Notes: generated by a model from the letters alone, not told the origin. DNA of 22,314 nt from Candidatus Cellulosilyticum pullistercoris (GCA_018883705.1 JAHLFQ010000145.1:1-22314), one strand, 5' to 3'; counted from the first letter of the stretch, positions 6,860 through 16,421 are shown. Translations and numbers: made by a program.

Positions 6860-6883
6860 GCGTGTACTAAAAAAAGTACTCGC
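6860..6883. promoter_or_regulatory. Unassigned imperfect palindrome in the fprA-PFOR intergenic region
   Basis: GCGTGTACT (6860-6868) and AGTACTCGC (6875-6883) are inverted repeats with one mismatch around six A residues. It is one of the few GC-containing stretches between the two genes and lies between their palindromes. It could be an operator or a small hairpin; no regulator is recognised. Confidence 0.4.
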
Positions 6884-6916
6884 CAAACTAAAAAAAATTG
6901 GTATAATTAACTTTAG

Positions 6917-6930
6917 ATAATAATTATTAT
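6917..6930. promoter_or_regulatory. Second copy of the PerR-like palindrome, PFOR side
   Basis: ATAATAATTATTAT, identical to the core at 6816-6829 and centred 101 bases from it. It lies 83 bases before the PFOR start. A weak possible PFOR promoter, TTAACT (6907-6912) and TATAAA (6931-6936) with an 18-base spacer, would enclose it. Confidence 0.45.
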
Positions 6931-7012
6931 TATAAATTACTTTTAACATAGATTAAAAGTAGACAAAATTCATAAATTTACATGACATACACATAAGAAA
7001 GAAGGAAATAAT

Positions 7013-10000
7013 ATGGCAAAACAACTTATGACCATAGATGGTAATACAGCGGCAGCACACGTAGCATATGCTTTTACAGATGTAGCAGCAATTTATCCTA
7101 TTACACCATCTTCTACTATGGCAGAAGTAGTAGATGACTGGGCAGCACAAAATAGAAAGAATATTTTTGGACAAACTGTTAAAGTTGTAGAGATGCAATC
7201 AGAAGCAGGAGCAGCAGGAACATTCCATGGTTCACTTCAAGCAGGTGCACTTACAACAACATTTACTGCATCACAAGGGTTACTCCTTATGATTCCTAAT
7301 ATGTATAAAGTAGCAGGTGAATTACTTCCTGGTGTATTCCATGTTAGTGCGCGTGCTCTTGCAGCACAAGCTTTATCAATATTTGGTGATCACCAAGATG
7401 TGATGGCAGCAAGACAAACAGGTTGTGTTATGCTTGTATCAGGTTCTGTTCAAGAAGTAGCTGATTTAGCACCTGTTGCACATCTTGCAGCTATTAAAGG
7501 AAGATTGCCATTTGTACATTTCTTTGATGGATTTAGAACTTCACATGAAATTCAAAAGGTAGAAGTATTAGAATATAGCGATTATGCAGCACTTGTGGAT
7601 CAAGAGGCATTAGCAGAATTTAGAGCAAGAGCTCTTTCACCAAACCATCCAGTTACAAGAGGAACAGCTCAAAACTCTGATATTTATTTCCAAACAAGAG
7701 AAGCATCTAATAAATTCTACAATAATATTATACCAATTGTAGAAGAATACATGCAAAAAATGAATGAATTAACTGGTAGAAACTACGGATTATTTAACTA
7801 TTATGGTGCATCAGATGCTGAGCATGTAGTTGTTGCTATGGGATCAGTAACAGAGGCCATTGAAGAAACAATCGATGCGCTTAATGCAGCAGGAGAAAAG
7901 TATGGTTTAGTAAAAGTACATTTATTCCGTCCATTCTCTACAGAACATTTCTTAGCTGCAATACCAAGTACTGTTAAGAAAATCTGTGTATTAGATCGTA
8001 CAAAAGAACCAGGTGCAATTGGAGAACCTTTATACCTTGATGTACGTTCTGCTTTCTATAAAGCAGATAATGCACCTGAAATTATTGGTGGACGCTATGG
8101 ATTAGCATCAAAAGATGTGACACCAAGTCATATTAAAGCTGTATTTGATAATCTAAAATTAGAAGAAGCTAAAAATCAATTTACTGTAGGTATCGTAGAT
8201 GACGTAACCTTTACTTCTATTCCTGTTAATGATGAATTAAAAGTTAATACAGAAGGTACTGTAAGATGTAAATTCTGGGGACTCGGTTCAGATGGTACAG
8301 TAGGAGCTAATAAGCAAGCTGTTAAAATCATTGGTGAACACACTAATAAATATGTACAAGCATATTTTGCCTATGATTCTAAAAAATCTGGTGGGATCAC
8401 TATGTCACACTTAAGATTTGGTGATGAACCTATCCGTAGTACTTACCTTATTGATGAAGCAGATTACATTGCATGTTCTCAACAAGCATATGTTAATGAG
8501 TATGATCTTCTAAAAGGCCTTAAAAAAGGTGGAAATTTCGTATTAAACTGCCTCTGGTCTCCTGAAGAATTAGAAACTAAACTTCCTGCAAGAATGAAAC
8601 GTTACCTTGCAACTAATGAAATTAATTTCTATACAATTGATGCTGTAGGCATTGCAGCTAAAATTGGTCTTGGAAAACGAGTAAATATGATTATGCAAGC
8701 AGCATTCTTTAAACTTGCTAACATTATTTCAGAAGAAGAAGCAACAACTTATCTTAAGAAATCAATTGAAAAATCATATGGTAAAAAAGGTCAAGATGTT
8801 GTAGAGATGAACTTTAAGGCAGTTGAAGCTGGATTTACTGGTCTTGTGAAAATAGAAGTACCAGCGAGCTGGGCAACTGCTGAAGATGAACAAGTAGCTA
8901 TCTCATCAAAACCAGATTTTATTAAAAATATTGTAGAACCTATCAATAGACAAGAGGGAGATAATCTTCCAGTAAGTGCATTTAATGGTATTGAAGATGG
9001 TACTTTTGAATCTGGTACAGCAGCGTATGAGAAACGTGGAGTAGGTATCAATGTACCAGAATGGAATATCGATACTTGTATTCAATGTAATCAATGTTCA
9101 TTTGTTTGCCCACATGCATGTATTCGTCCAGTACTTGTATCAGAGGAAGAAATGAAGAATGCACCAGCAGGTTTTGAAGCGAAAAAAGCAATTGGAAAAG
9201 GCTTAGAAGGTCTTGTATTTAGAATGCAAGTAAGTACAATGGATTGTACAGGTTGTGGAAACTGTGTAGATATCTGTCCAACTAAGATTAAATCACTTGA
9301 AATGAAACCACTTGCAAGTCAAGTTGAAAAAGAAATTCCAAACTGGGAATTTGCTGTATCAGAACAAGTATCTTACAAAGGAGATCTTGTAAAAGGAACG
9401 ACTGTTAAAGATAGTCAATTTAAGACACCACTTATGGAATTCTCAGGAGCATGTGCAGGTTGTGGTGAAACACCTTATATGAAACTTTTAACACAATTAT
9501 TTGGTGATCGTATGATGATTGCTAATGCAACAGGTTGTTCATCAATCTGGGGTGGTTCAGCACCATCTACACCATATACTAAAAATCATGAAGGTAAAGG
9601 ACCAGCATGGGCTAACTCACTCTTTGAAGATAACGCAGAGTATGGTCTTGGTATGATGGTAGCCGTTAACCAAATGAGAGATCGTATTGAAGAATGTTTA
9701 AGAGAAGTTGCAGCAATGCCTATTGATGAAGCAGCTAAAGAAAGCATTAACAATTGGATTGAAAACAAAGAAAACGGTGAGCTTTCAAAAGTATATAGCA
9801 AAGAAATTGAAGCTATTCTTGATAATCATGTGATTACATTAGAAGATGCTAAAGAATTACTAGAGCAAGTTAACCAAAGAAGAGATTACCTTGTAAAACG
9901 TTCACAATGGATTATTGGGGGCGATGGATGGGCATATGATATTGGTTATGGTGGACTTGACCATGTCCTTGCATCTGGTGAAAACATCAATGTATTAGTA

Positions 10001-10552
10001 TTTGATACAGAAATCTATTCTAATACAGGTGGACAAGCTTCTAAATCTACACCAATGGCAGCGATGGCTAAATTTGCTGCGGCTGGTAAACGTACACGTA
10101 AAAAAGATTTAGGTCGTATGATGATGTCTTATGGAAATGTTTATGTGGCACAAGTAGCTATGGGAGCAGATAAGAATCAATTAGTTAAAGCAATGATTGA
10201 AGCTGAAAACTATAATGGTCCATCTATTATCATTGCATATTCTACATGTATCAGTCATGGAGTAAAATGTGGAATGGGTAAATCTATTTCTGTTATGTCA
10301 GATGCGGTTAAATCAGGTTATTGGCACCTATATAGATATAATCCTGTACTTGAAGAACAAGGTAAGAATCCATTTACTTTAGATTCTAAAGAGCCTACAG
10401 AAAGCTTTAGAGAATTTATTATGGGACAAGTACGTTATTCTGCAATCTTAAAACAATATCCAGAGCAAGCTGAGGAAATGTTCCAAATGGCAGAAAAACA
10501 AGCACAAGAGAGATTAAAGGCGTATAAACGTCTAGCAGCAATGGAATACTAA
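7013..10552 (+). CDS. nifJ: Pyruvate:ferredoxin (flavodoxin) oxidoreductase
   Basis: Single-chain homodimeric PFOR (1179 residues, normal length), which converts pyruvate and CoA to acetyl-CoA, CO2 and reduced ferredoxin at the centre of clostridial fermentation. The start has the Y-P-I-T-P-S-S motif of the pyrimidine-binding domain. The ferredoxin-like insert carries two [4Fe-4S] motifs: C689/C692/C695/C699 with C703, and C745/C748/C751/C755. The proximal cluster and thiamine domain show C814, C817, C842 and C1079. The thiamine diphosphate motif starts at G970 (G-D-G-W-A-Y-D-I-G) and continues to the conserved Y-S-N-T-G-G-Q. AAGGAA lies before the ATG. The enzyme is oxygen-sensitive, which makes the divergent oxygen-reducing flavodiiron gene a meaningful neighbour. 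Monocistronic, closed by its own terminator. Confidence 0.98.
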   Translation: MAKQLMTIDGNTAAAHVAYAFTDVAAIYPITPSSTMAEVVDDWAAQNRKNIFGQTVKVVEMQSEAGAAGTFHGSLQAGALTTTFTASQGLLLMIPNMYKVAGELLPGVFHVSARALAAQALSIFGDHQDVMAARQTGCVMLVSGSVQEVADLAPVAHLAAIKGRLPFVHFFDGFRTSHEIQKVEVLEYSDYAALVDQEALAEFRARALSPNHPVTRGTAQNSDIYFQTREASNKFYNNIIPIVEEYMQKMNELTGRNYGLFNYYGASDAEHVVVAMGSVTEAIEETIDALNAAGEKYGLVKVHLFRPFSTEHFLAAIPSTVKKICVLDRTKEPGAIGEPLYLDVRSAFYKADNAPEIIGGRYGLASKDVTPSHIKAVFDNLKLEEAKNQFTVGIVDDVTFTSIPVNDELKVNTEGTVRCKFWGLGSDGTVGANKQAVKIIGEHTNKYVQAYFAYDSKKSGGITMSHLRFGDEPIRSTYLIDEADYIACSQQAYVNEYDLLKGLKKGGNFVLNCLWSPEELETKLPARMKRYLATNEINFYTIDAVGIAAKIGLGKRVNMIMQAAFFKLANIISEEEATTYLKKSIEKSYGKKGQDVVEMNFKAVEAGFTGLVKIEVPASWATAEDEQVAISSKPDFIKNIVEPINRQEGDNLPVSAFNGIEDGTFESGTAAYEKRGVGINVPEWNIDTCIQCNQCSFVCPHACIRPVLVSEEEMKNAPAGFEAKKAIGKGLEGLVFRMQVSTMDCTGCGNCVDICPTKIKSLEMKPLASQVEKEIPNWEFAVSEQVSYKGDLVKGTTVKDSQFKTPLMEFSGACAGCGETPYMKLLTQLFGDRMMIANATGCSSIWGGSAPSTPYTKNHEGKGPAWANSLFEDNAEYGLGMMVAVNQMRDRIEECLREVAAMPIDEAAKESINNWIENKENGELSKVYSKEIEAILDNHVITLEDAKELLEQVNQRRDYLVKRSQWIIGGDGWAYDIGYGGLDHVLASGENINVLVFDTEIYSNTGGQASKSTPMAAMAKFAAAGKRTRKKDLGRMMMSYGNVYVAQVAMGADKNQLVKAMIEAENYNGPSIIIAYSTCISHGVKCGMGKSISVMSDAVKSGYWHLYRYNPVLEEQGKNPFTLDSKEPTESFREFIMGQVRYSAILKQYPEQAEEMFQMAEKQAQERLKAYKRLAAMEY

Positions 10553-10560
10553 GAAATAAA

Positions 10561-10598
10561 AAGATGCTTAAAGGTTTTAACCTTTAAGCATCTTTTTT
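10561..10598 (+). terminator. Terminator of the PFOR gene
   Basis: Perfect 16-bp stem AAGATGCTTAAAGGTT (10561-10576) with AACCTTTAAGCATCTT (10579-10594) and a TT loop, followed by a T run to 10598. Confidence 0.93.
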
Positions 10599-10599
10599 A

Positions 10600-10888
10600 A
10601 TTTTAAGAATATACAGCTTTTATACCGTAATAATAGGAAGCTATGTTCAAATAATTGTAAAAAATTTTTACGTCACTCTAGGAACAGAGAATAAAGTATG
10701 ATATACTTAGTCTAGACAAAATTGAAAGGAAGCTTTATAGTATTATAGGTCGGTAGTAAGACGAACGGATTAAGATGCTAATATTTTATTTTTATTTTAA
10801 TTGGATAGACTAATGAAATGACACTGGAGAGGATGCAGTGTCATTTTAATGTGGCATCAGTAACAATATTTAAAGTAGAGGTAGCAAA
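10600..10888 (+). promoter_or_regulatory. Structured leader before the HNH gene
   Basis: About 290 gene-free bases. They hold a 7-1-7 palindrome GTAAAAA-A-TTTTTAC (10657-10671), a possible -10 (TATGAT or TATACT, 10697-10707) without a good -35, and a perfect hairpin AAATGACACTG / CAGTGTCATTT (10816-10846, 9-base loop) ending 42 bases before the start codon. A 12-codon frame (10775-10813) precedes the hairpin and is rich in Phe, Tyr and Trp, but has no convincing ribosome site. The hairpin is followed by only one further T beyond the stem, so it may be an attenuator or just a processing or stability element. No known riboswitch class is recognised. Confidence 0.4.
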
Positions 10889-12316
10889 ATGACAGAATTA
10901 AGTACAGATCAATTAAAAAAAACGTTTCATCAAGAAATGATTAATTTGTATAAACAGATAATCAAAAGTATTAAGTATAAACCTACACGATTAATGGATT
11001 TTATTAATAAATATGGTGGTTATGAAGCAGCTGTAAAGTATATTAGTACTGAAAGTAATGTACAAGATTTTGCTGTATTATGGGAAAAGGAACGCTTAGA
11101 TTTGTCAGTAGAGGCACTTATTGCATCTGAAGCCTATCGCTCATTATTTCAAGAAGAAATAGTAGCATTTTGTGATCGTAAATTAAAAGAATACAGTTAT
11201 GCACCTAATAAAATTGAAGAGGTAGAGGAACCGACAGGTTACTTTGATGAAGATGAAAAAATTGATTTAGGAGAACTGCTTAAACAAAAAGAATTATATT
11301 TGCCTAAAGTAGCAAAAAAAGACTATCCACTCTATCATCAGGCAATTGCTATTACATGTGATGAGTGGAAAGAAGTAGTAACCAATACTAAGATAGTGAC
11401 CGCAAATAATTTAGATTTGTTACTACGTATTTATACAATTGGAGATGCAGTTGGACCTAAAGAGTTAGCTAAGGAAGAAGGTTATTCGAATACTTATCCC
11501 TATAAAGAAGTGATTATGGCACTTGGTAAGCGTATTAAAACATACTTAAAGGTTGAGGTGCCTACAGGAGAAGATGGCAAACCATTATGGTGGCACATAT
11601 TGTTTAATGGTGGCTTAAAAGATAATTCTGATTTTGAGTGGAGCTTAAAGAAAGACTTACGAAAGGCATTTGATGAATTAATAGATACGGGAGTCATAGA
11701 TAAAGTAGAGGTTCAATCTCAAAAAGAAATACAAGATATCGAAGAAGAAGTTGTTTTAAAAGTAGAAGAAGTAACTAAACCTGCTAGTTCTACTTCAGTA
11801 AATAAAGAGGATACACTTTCTGCATTTGATCGTTTATTTGAATCTATTATGGCTGGCTCAGAATCAGTGAAAAAAGAAGAGACTCAAAAAGAAGAAGCTC
11901 CAAAAGTAGAACCTTTAAAAGAAGAGTATCCATTAAAGGTAGAAAAAGTAAGCTCAGAAGAAAATACATTAAATTTGATAGAAGCATCAAAAGAAATGAA
12001 TGAAATAGATGAACATATACCATCTTGTGATAAAACATTAGAAACAGATTACAAAGAAAAGCTAAAGAAAGAATGTATTGATTATTATGGCGCAATTTGT
12101 GATATCTGTGGCTTTGACTTTGGTTATACTTATGGGGAAGCCTATGAACAATGTATTGATGTGCATAATCAAAAGGATGTTCAAGGAGAAGAAATTTTAC
12201 CGACAACACATCCAACAGAGGACCTCATCCCAATTTGTCATAATTGTCACCAAGTTATTCATAGTGTTGTCCCTGCTCTATCAGTAGATGAAATGAGAAA
12301 AATGGTAAAAGCTTAA
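10889..12316 (+). CDS. HNH-domain protein with N-terminal unknown region
   Basis: Protein of 475 residues. The N-terminal half (about 1-120) is helical and unrecognised. A middle region (about 150-285) contains a winged-helix-like stretch (A-V-G-P-K-E-L-A-K-E-E-G-Y) and a W-W-H-I-L-F-N-G-G motif seen before HNH domains in other solitary HNH proteins. A charged Glu/Lys linker spans about 290-375. The C-terminus is an HNH zinc-finger module: C404-x2-C407-G-F-D-F, D424-V-H426-N427, and C450-H-N-C453-H454 with H458. In this subclass the central motif is normally E-V-H-H; here the second His, the expected general base, is Asn427. Nuclease activity is therefore uncertain. No methylase or other restriction partner is adjacent. 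Ribosome site AGAGGT. Confidence 0.85.
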   Translation: MTELSTDQLKKTFHQEMINLYKQIIKSIKYKPTRLMDFINKYGGYEAAVKYISTESNVQDFAVLWEKERLDLSVEALIASEAYRSLFQEEIVAFCDRKLKEYSYAPNKIEEVEEPTGYFDEDEKIDLGELLKQKELYLPKVAKKDYPLYHQAIAITCDEWKEVVTNTKIVTANNLDLLLRIYTIGDAVGPKELAKEEGYSNTYPYKEVIMALGKRIKTYLKVEVPTGEDGKPLWWHILFNGGLKDNSDFEWSLKKDLRKAFDELIDTGVIDKVEVQSQKEIQDIEEEVVLKVEEVTKPASSTSVNKEDTLSAFDRLFESIMAGSESVKKEETQKEEAPKVEPLKEEYPLKVEKVSSEENTLNLIEASKEMNEIDEHIPSCDKTLETDYKEKLKKECIDYYGAICDICGFDFGYTYGEAYEQCIDVHNQKDVQGEEILPTTHPTEDLIPICHNCHQVIHSVVPALSVDEMRKMVKA

Positions 12317-12358
12317 TGTAAAAAAGAGAATAGGAAGTTTTATAGAAAGAAAAAATAA

Positions 12359-12393
12359 GGAGTATATGTCTCAATAAGGCATGTACTCTTTTT
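12359..12393 (+). terminator. Terminator after the HNH gene
   Basis: GAGTATATG (12360-12368) pairs with CATGTACTC (12380-12388) including one G-T pair, followed by TTTTT. The rest of the 130-base gap to the next gene holds nothing clear except the AAGGAG ribosome site. Confidence 0.75.
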
Positions 12394-12446
12394 ATATGTA
12401 TAAATAACTAGAGTGCAAAGTAAATAGGGATTATAAGGAGAAGCAT

Positions 12447-13451
12447 ATGAAAAAATTATTACGATGGTTTCTGTTACTGAGCTTAAGTGTAAATGCAGGT
12501 TTACTAAGTGCAAGCACAATGACTGGATATGAATTTTATAAAAAGCTTCACCCAAAACAAATACTTATTCACGATGGCACCCTGTTACTCAGTAATTCAC
12601 CGGAAACAGTTAGGCAAACAGGTATTTTATATCAAGACCAGCTAAAAGGAAGAGGTAGATTACTTTTTCACCATGTGAATCAAACGAAAAATAGAGAAAA
12701 AAAGCTTGTTATTGTCGCAGATAATATCACAGAAGAGCCTCAGATGCTTAGAGTGTATAGAAAGGCTATTAGACCTCCGGACTATCACTATTTAAGAGCA
12801 GGAGAAGAAGTACTTAAGGCATATTTCCATAATACAGTAGAGCAGATTTTCTTTCTTAAGCCACATGAAAGGATTGTACTTTATGACTCAAAGGAAACGT
12901 GTTGGCCAATTCAAGCTGTACAATCAGGAATGATGGATTTAGAGGTAGAAGATGATTTAAAGATAACCTTTGCTATGTTAGAAAGAAGCGATTCTATCCA
13001 TGTCATTGATGCCTTAGAAAGACTTAATAAAGATATGGCACCTAGAGGAACTTTTGAATACTTAACCAAATATCAATATATAGCTCTACCTGGTGAGGGT
13101 AAAGCTTATTATTTGATTGAGGAAGATGAAAAAGATTGGATTCAAGGAAGGGATGCACTAACAGGAGAAAGAGCTATAAATTATGGAAACTATGGTATAA
13201 TGTATAAGATTACATTAATGGCTATAGCTGATACAAAAGTATTTATTTGCCCTAGAGGTGGTATTTTTCAAGGGGTAGTACGGTGGGATGACGGACAAAT
13301 ATATGATATAAAAAGGCCACACGTTTTTAAGATAAATAAGGAACGTGTGCCAATAGGAGAAATTAAACAAGGTGAAGTAAAAACTCTTGAATACTTTTTA
13401 CCTAATGGCTCTGCAGCACCAGTACTTTTGGACTTTGAAATCAATAAGTAA
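12447..13451 (+). CDS. Secreted protein of unknown function
   Basis: Protein of 334 residues with a clear signal peptide: K-K-L-L-R, a Leu/Ser-rich core, and likely cleavage near L-L-S-A-S at about residue 23. The mature part is mixed alpha/beta with no cysteine cluster or recognised catalytic motif; it starts with G-Y-E-F-Y-K-K-L-H-P and ends in a beta-rich region. I do not recognise a family. AAGGAG lies before the ATG, and the next gene follows after 18 bases without a terminator, so it heads a probable operon with the M16 peptidase and the L,D-transpeptidase. An extracytoplasmic, possibly wall-related role is suggested by the signal peptide and the transpeptidase neighbour only. Confidence 0.8.
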   Translation: MKKLLRWFLLLSLSVNAGLLSASTMTGYEFYKKLHPKQILIHDGTLLLSNSPETVRQTGILYQDQLKGRGRLLFHHVNQTKNREKKLVIVADNITEEPQMLRVYRKAIRPPDYHYLRAGEEVLKAYFHNTVEQIFFLKPHERIVLYDSKETCWPIQAVQSGMMDLEVEDDLKITFAMLERSDSIHVIDALERLNKDMAPRGTFEYLTKYQYIALPGEGKAYYLIEEDEKDWIQGRDALTGERAINYGNYGIMYKITLMAIADTKVFICPRGGIFQGVVRWDDGQIYDIKRPHVFKINKERVPIGEIKQGEVKTLEYFLPNGSAAPVLLDFEINK

Positions 13452-13469
13452 ACGAAGAAGGGGTTTAGG

Positions 13470-16394
13470 ATGCATTTAATAAAAAGAGAAGAAAGCTTTG
13501 AAGGTTTTCGATTAATAGAAGAAAAAGTAATTGACGAAATTGATGGAATAGGTAGGCGTTTTTATCATGAGAAAAGTGGCGTAACAGTCATTACATTAGA
13601 AAATAATGATCCACATAAAGTATTTAGCATTAATTTCTTAACATTACCTAAAGATGATAAAGGAACTGCACATATTGTGGAACATGCAGTATGTTGTGCC
13701 TCTAAGAAGTATCCACTTAAAGAAACATTTACAGCGCTAGGACAAGGGTCTATTTGTACTACAATGAATGCCTGTACCTATCCTGACCGTACAATGTATT
13801 ATGCAGCAAGTCCTCATGAGAAAGATTTAATGGGAATTGCTGAAGTTTATTTGGATTTAGTTTTTAATCCTTGTCTAACGGAAGAGAGCCAATATTTCTT
13901 ACAGGAAGGATGGCATTTTAGCTTGGAGGCGTTAGATGCGCCTCTAGAGCTATCAGGTGTTGTTTACCATGAAATGTTAGGAGAATACAGTGAAGCAAGT
14001 AGCTACTTACAATATTTTGAGATGAAGACCCTATTTCCTGATACAGTTTATCAATATGATTCAGGAGGGCTACCAGAAGCTATTACGACACTATCGGAGA
14101 GTGAATTTTTAGACTTTTACCACCATCATTATAAGGGATCGAATGCAGTAATTACCCTATATGGAGATGGAAATGTAAAAGAAATGCTTAAGATGATGAA
14201 TAGAGTCTGCTTACAGGAGATTGAAAAGGGTGAGAAATTAAAGCCCATTCCACTACAGGCACCATTTGATGTTCCTAAACATAAAGTAGCTTATTATCCT
14301 TCCTCTTTAAAGAAATCACCTACATTATTTAGTTTGAGTTTTGTGGTTGGAGAAAGTACCAACTGTGAAATGAGACTTGCATTTGAGATTTTAGAACATG
14401 TTCTTATTCGTAGTACAGCGTCACCACTACTTAAGTCTTTGGTGATGGTACATAATCTCGGAATGAGTTTTAGTGAAGGAGGTTATGATAGTTGCAGACA
14501 ACAACCAGTCTTTTCTATTACTCTTAAAGGTTGTAAAAAGGAAGATGCAGAGCAGTTTGAGATGCTTACTCTTGAGGTCTTAAAAAAATTAGCGAAAGAA
14601 GGGATTGATCCTGCTTTATTAGATGCGGCTATTGAGACTTTAGAATTTGAATTAAGAGAAACAGATGCTTCTTATGAACCTATTGGTATCCTGTATAGTG
14701 AAATGATATTAAGTAGCTATTTATATGGTGGTGACGCATTTAATCATTTATCTTATAAAGCGGCGCTAGAGCATATTAAAGCTAATAAAAATCATAGATA
14801 TTTTGAGCAGATGATTGAAACTTATTTTTTGCAGAATACACACAGGGTATTGACAGTTCTTATGCCTAGCGAAGCTTTACAGCAAGAAAAAGAAAAGAAG
14901 AAGATGAAATATCTTTCAGAGTATAAAAAAGGACTTAGTGAGTCAGAGCTTCAAGAACTAGTTAAGTTAAATAAGCGACTTGAGGAAGAGCAGCTTAATG
15001 AGAATGATGAAGTGCTTTTAAGAAAATTACCTTACCTGACTCTAGAGGATATGCCTAAACAGCTTCCACAACTTTTTTTAGAAAAAATGACACTGGCAGA
15101 TTGTGAGCTTATGATTCATGAAGAAGAAACAAAGGATATTATCTACATTCACTTTTTATGGGATGCAAATAGTATCGATAAGGACTTTATAAAAGATTTA
15201 GGACTTTTAGCTCATATCTTTACGTATGTAGGAACCAAAACAAAAAGTTATAGTGAGCTTGAAAATGCGATCAATACTTATACAGGAGGCATAACCAGTG
15301 CGATTCATGCTTATCAAGTAGAAGGTGAAACACGTTTTTCACCTATCTTTAAAGTAAGTTGTAAAGTACTTTGTCATCAGTTAGGACATTTTATAGAGAT
15401 TATGGAGGATATCTTACACCATACACAATTTACAGAGAGGGAAAAGCTTAAAGAACTCATAGGTCATATGGTTTATGAGTTTGAAAGAAGCTTTACTGGT
15501 GCCCCTGAATATCGAGCTTCGCAAAGGATTTATACTTATTTATCTGAGCAAGGTGCTTACGAAGATGAGGTAGCAGGAATCAGTTTTTATCATTATATAG
15601 AAGACATTTATAAGTGTTTTGATGTGCAATATGAGGAAATAATAGGACGTCTTCAAAAAGTATTTCATCAATTGATTCAAAAACAAAATTTAAAGATTTG
15701 TGTTACAACACCTCATAAACAAAGAAAAAAAGTATTAAACTCATTAGAGAGTTTGATTAGAAGACTGCCTCATCAAGATGTAGTATCTCCTAAACATTAT
15801 GAAATATCACTTAATGTAGCGAATGAAGGATTTTATAATGGGCAAGATGTCCAAGCTGTTGCCCAAGGAATTTGCTTTAGTCATTATGGCTATGAGTATC
15901 GTGGACAATTTGAAGTCGTAGCAAATATTTTAGAAAATACTTATTTATGGGATCGTGTGAGACTTCAAGGTGGTGCATATGGATGTGACATTATGATTAG
16001 TAGAGAAGGTTATTTAGTAGTTTGCTCCTACTGTGATCCACATTTAGAAACGACTTTGGAGATTTATGGGGGGATGAGTCATTATCTTAAGCAAGTTAAA
16101 TTAGGTAAAGATACAATTGAAAGAGCCATTATTAGTACATTAGGGGCTATGATTGCACCAAGTAGTATGGAGCAAAAAAGTGAACGTGCCTGTATGTATT
16201 TTATAACGAAGATGACACAAGATAAAAGGCAAAAAATCTATGATGAGATTAGGGAAACAACACTAAAAGATTTTCGTGAAATGGGTGAGATTTTTGAGAT
16301 AATGGCATCTAAGGGGCCTATATGTGTTATAGGAAATAAGGAAAAACTGAATTTGCAAAAAGAACGATTTCAATTAATAGATTTAAGGATTTAG
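13470..16394 (+). CDS. M16C metallopeptidase, PreP/Cym1-like
   Basis: Insulinase-superfamily zinc peptidase of 974 residues, the length of the presequence-protease subfamily that degrades short unstructured peptides in a closed chamber. The inverted zinc motif H68-I-V-E71-H72 is intact, and the third ligand E168 (in V-Y-H-E-M) lies 97 residues after E71, close to the spacing in PreP. Subfamily hallmarks around it are S-K-K-Y-P-L-K-E, T-M-N-A-C-T-Y-P-D-R-T and Q-E-G-W-H-F. The second half is the inactive M16 repeat, with G-G-A-Y-G-C-D near residue 835 and S-S-M-E-Q-K toward the end. No signal peptide, so presumably cytoplasmic. Ribosome site AAGGGG, 18 bases after the preceding gene and 24-27 before the next. 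The substrate is unknown. Confidence 0.95.
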   Translation: MHLIKREESFEGFRLIEEKVIDEIDGIGRRFYHEKSGVTVITLENNDPHKVFSINFLTLPKDDKGTAHIVEHAVCCASKKYPLKETFTALGQGSICTTMNACTYPDRTMYYAASPHEKDLMGIAEVYLDLVFNPCLTEESQYFLQEGWHFSLEALDAPLELSGVVYHEMLGEYSEASSYLQYFEMKTLFPDTVYQYDSGGLPEAITTLSESEFLDFYHHHYKGSNAVITLYGDGNVKEMLKMMNRVCLQEIEKGEKLKPIPLQAPFDVPKHKVAYYPSSLKKSPTLFSLSFVVGESTNCEMRLAFEILEHVLIRSTASPLLKSLVMVHNLGMSFSEGGYDSCRQQPVFSITLKGCKKEDAEQFEMLTLEVLKKLAKEGIDPALLDAAIETLEFELRETDASYEPIGILYSEMILSSYLYGGDAFNHLSYKAALEHIKANKNHRYFEQMIETYFLQNTHRVLTVLMPSEALQQEKEKKKMKYLSEYKKGLSESELQELVKLNKRLEEEQLNENDEVLLRKLPYLTLEDMPKQLPQLFLEKMTLADCELMIHEEETKDIIYIHFLWDANSIDKDFIKDLGLLAHIFTYVGTKTKSYSELENAINTYTGGITSAIHAYQVEGETRFSPIFKVSCKVLCHQLGHFIEIMEDILHHTQFTEREKLKELIGHMVYEFERSFTGAPEYRASQRIYTYLSEQGAYEDEVAGISFYHYIEDIYKCFDVQYEEIIGRLQKVFHQLIQKQNLKICVTTPHKQRKKVLNSLESLIRRLPHQDVVSPKHYEISLNVANEGFYNGQDVQAVAQGICFSHYGYEYRGQFEVVANILENTYLWDRVRLQGGAYGCDIMISREGYLVVCSYCDPHLETTLEIYGGMSHYLKQVKLGKDTIERAIISTLGAMIAPSSMEQKSERACMYFITKMTQDKRQKIYDEIRETTLKDFREMGEIFEIMASKGPICVIGNKEKLNLQKERFQLIDLRI

Positions 16395-16421
16395 GGAGAT
16401 GCTAATGCTAAGGAGGTTATG

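Noticed and set aside
11847..12215. Minus-strand open frame opposite the HNH gene
   Set aside because: Lies opposite the Glu/Lys-rich linker, where antisense codons become Leu/Phe/Ser. Low-complexity product and no ribosome site.
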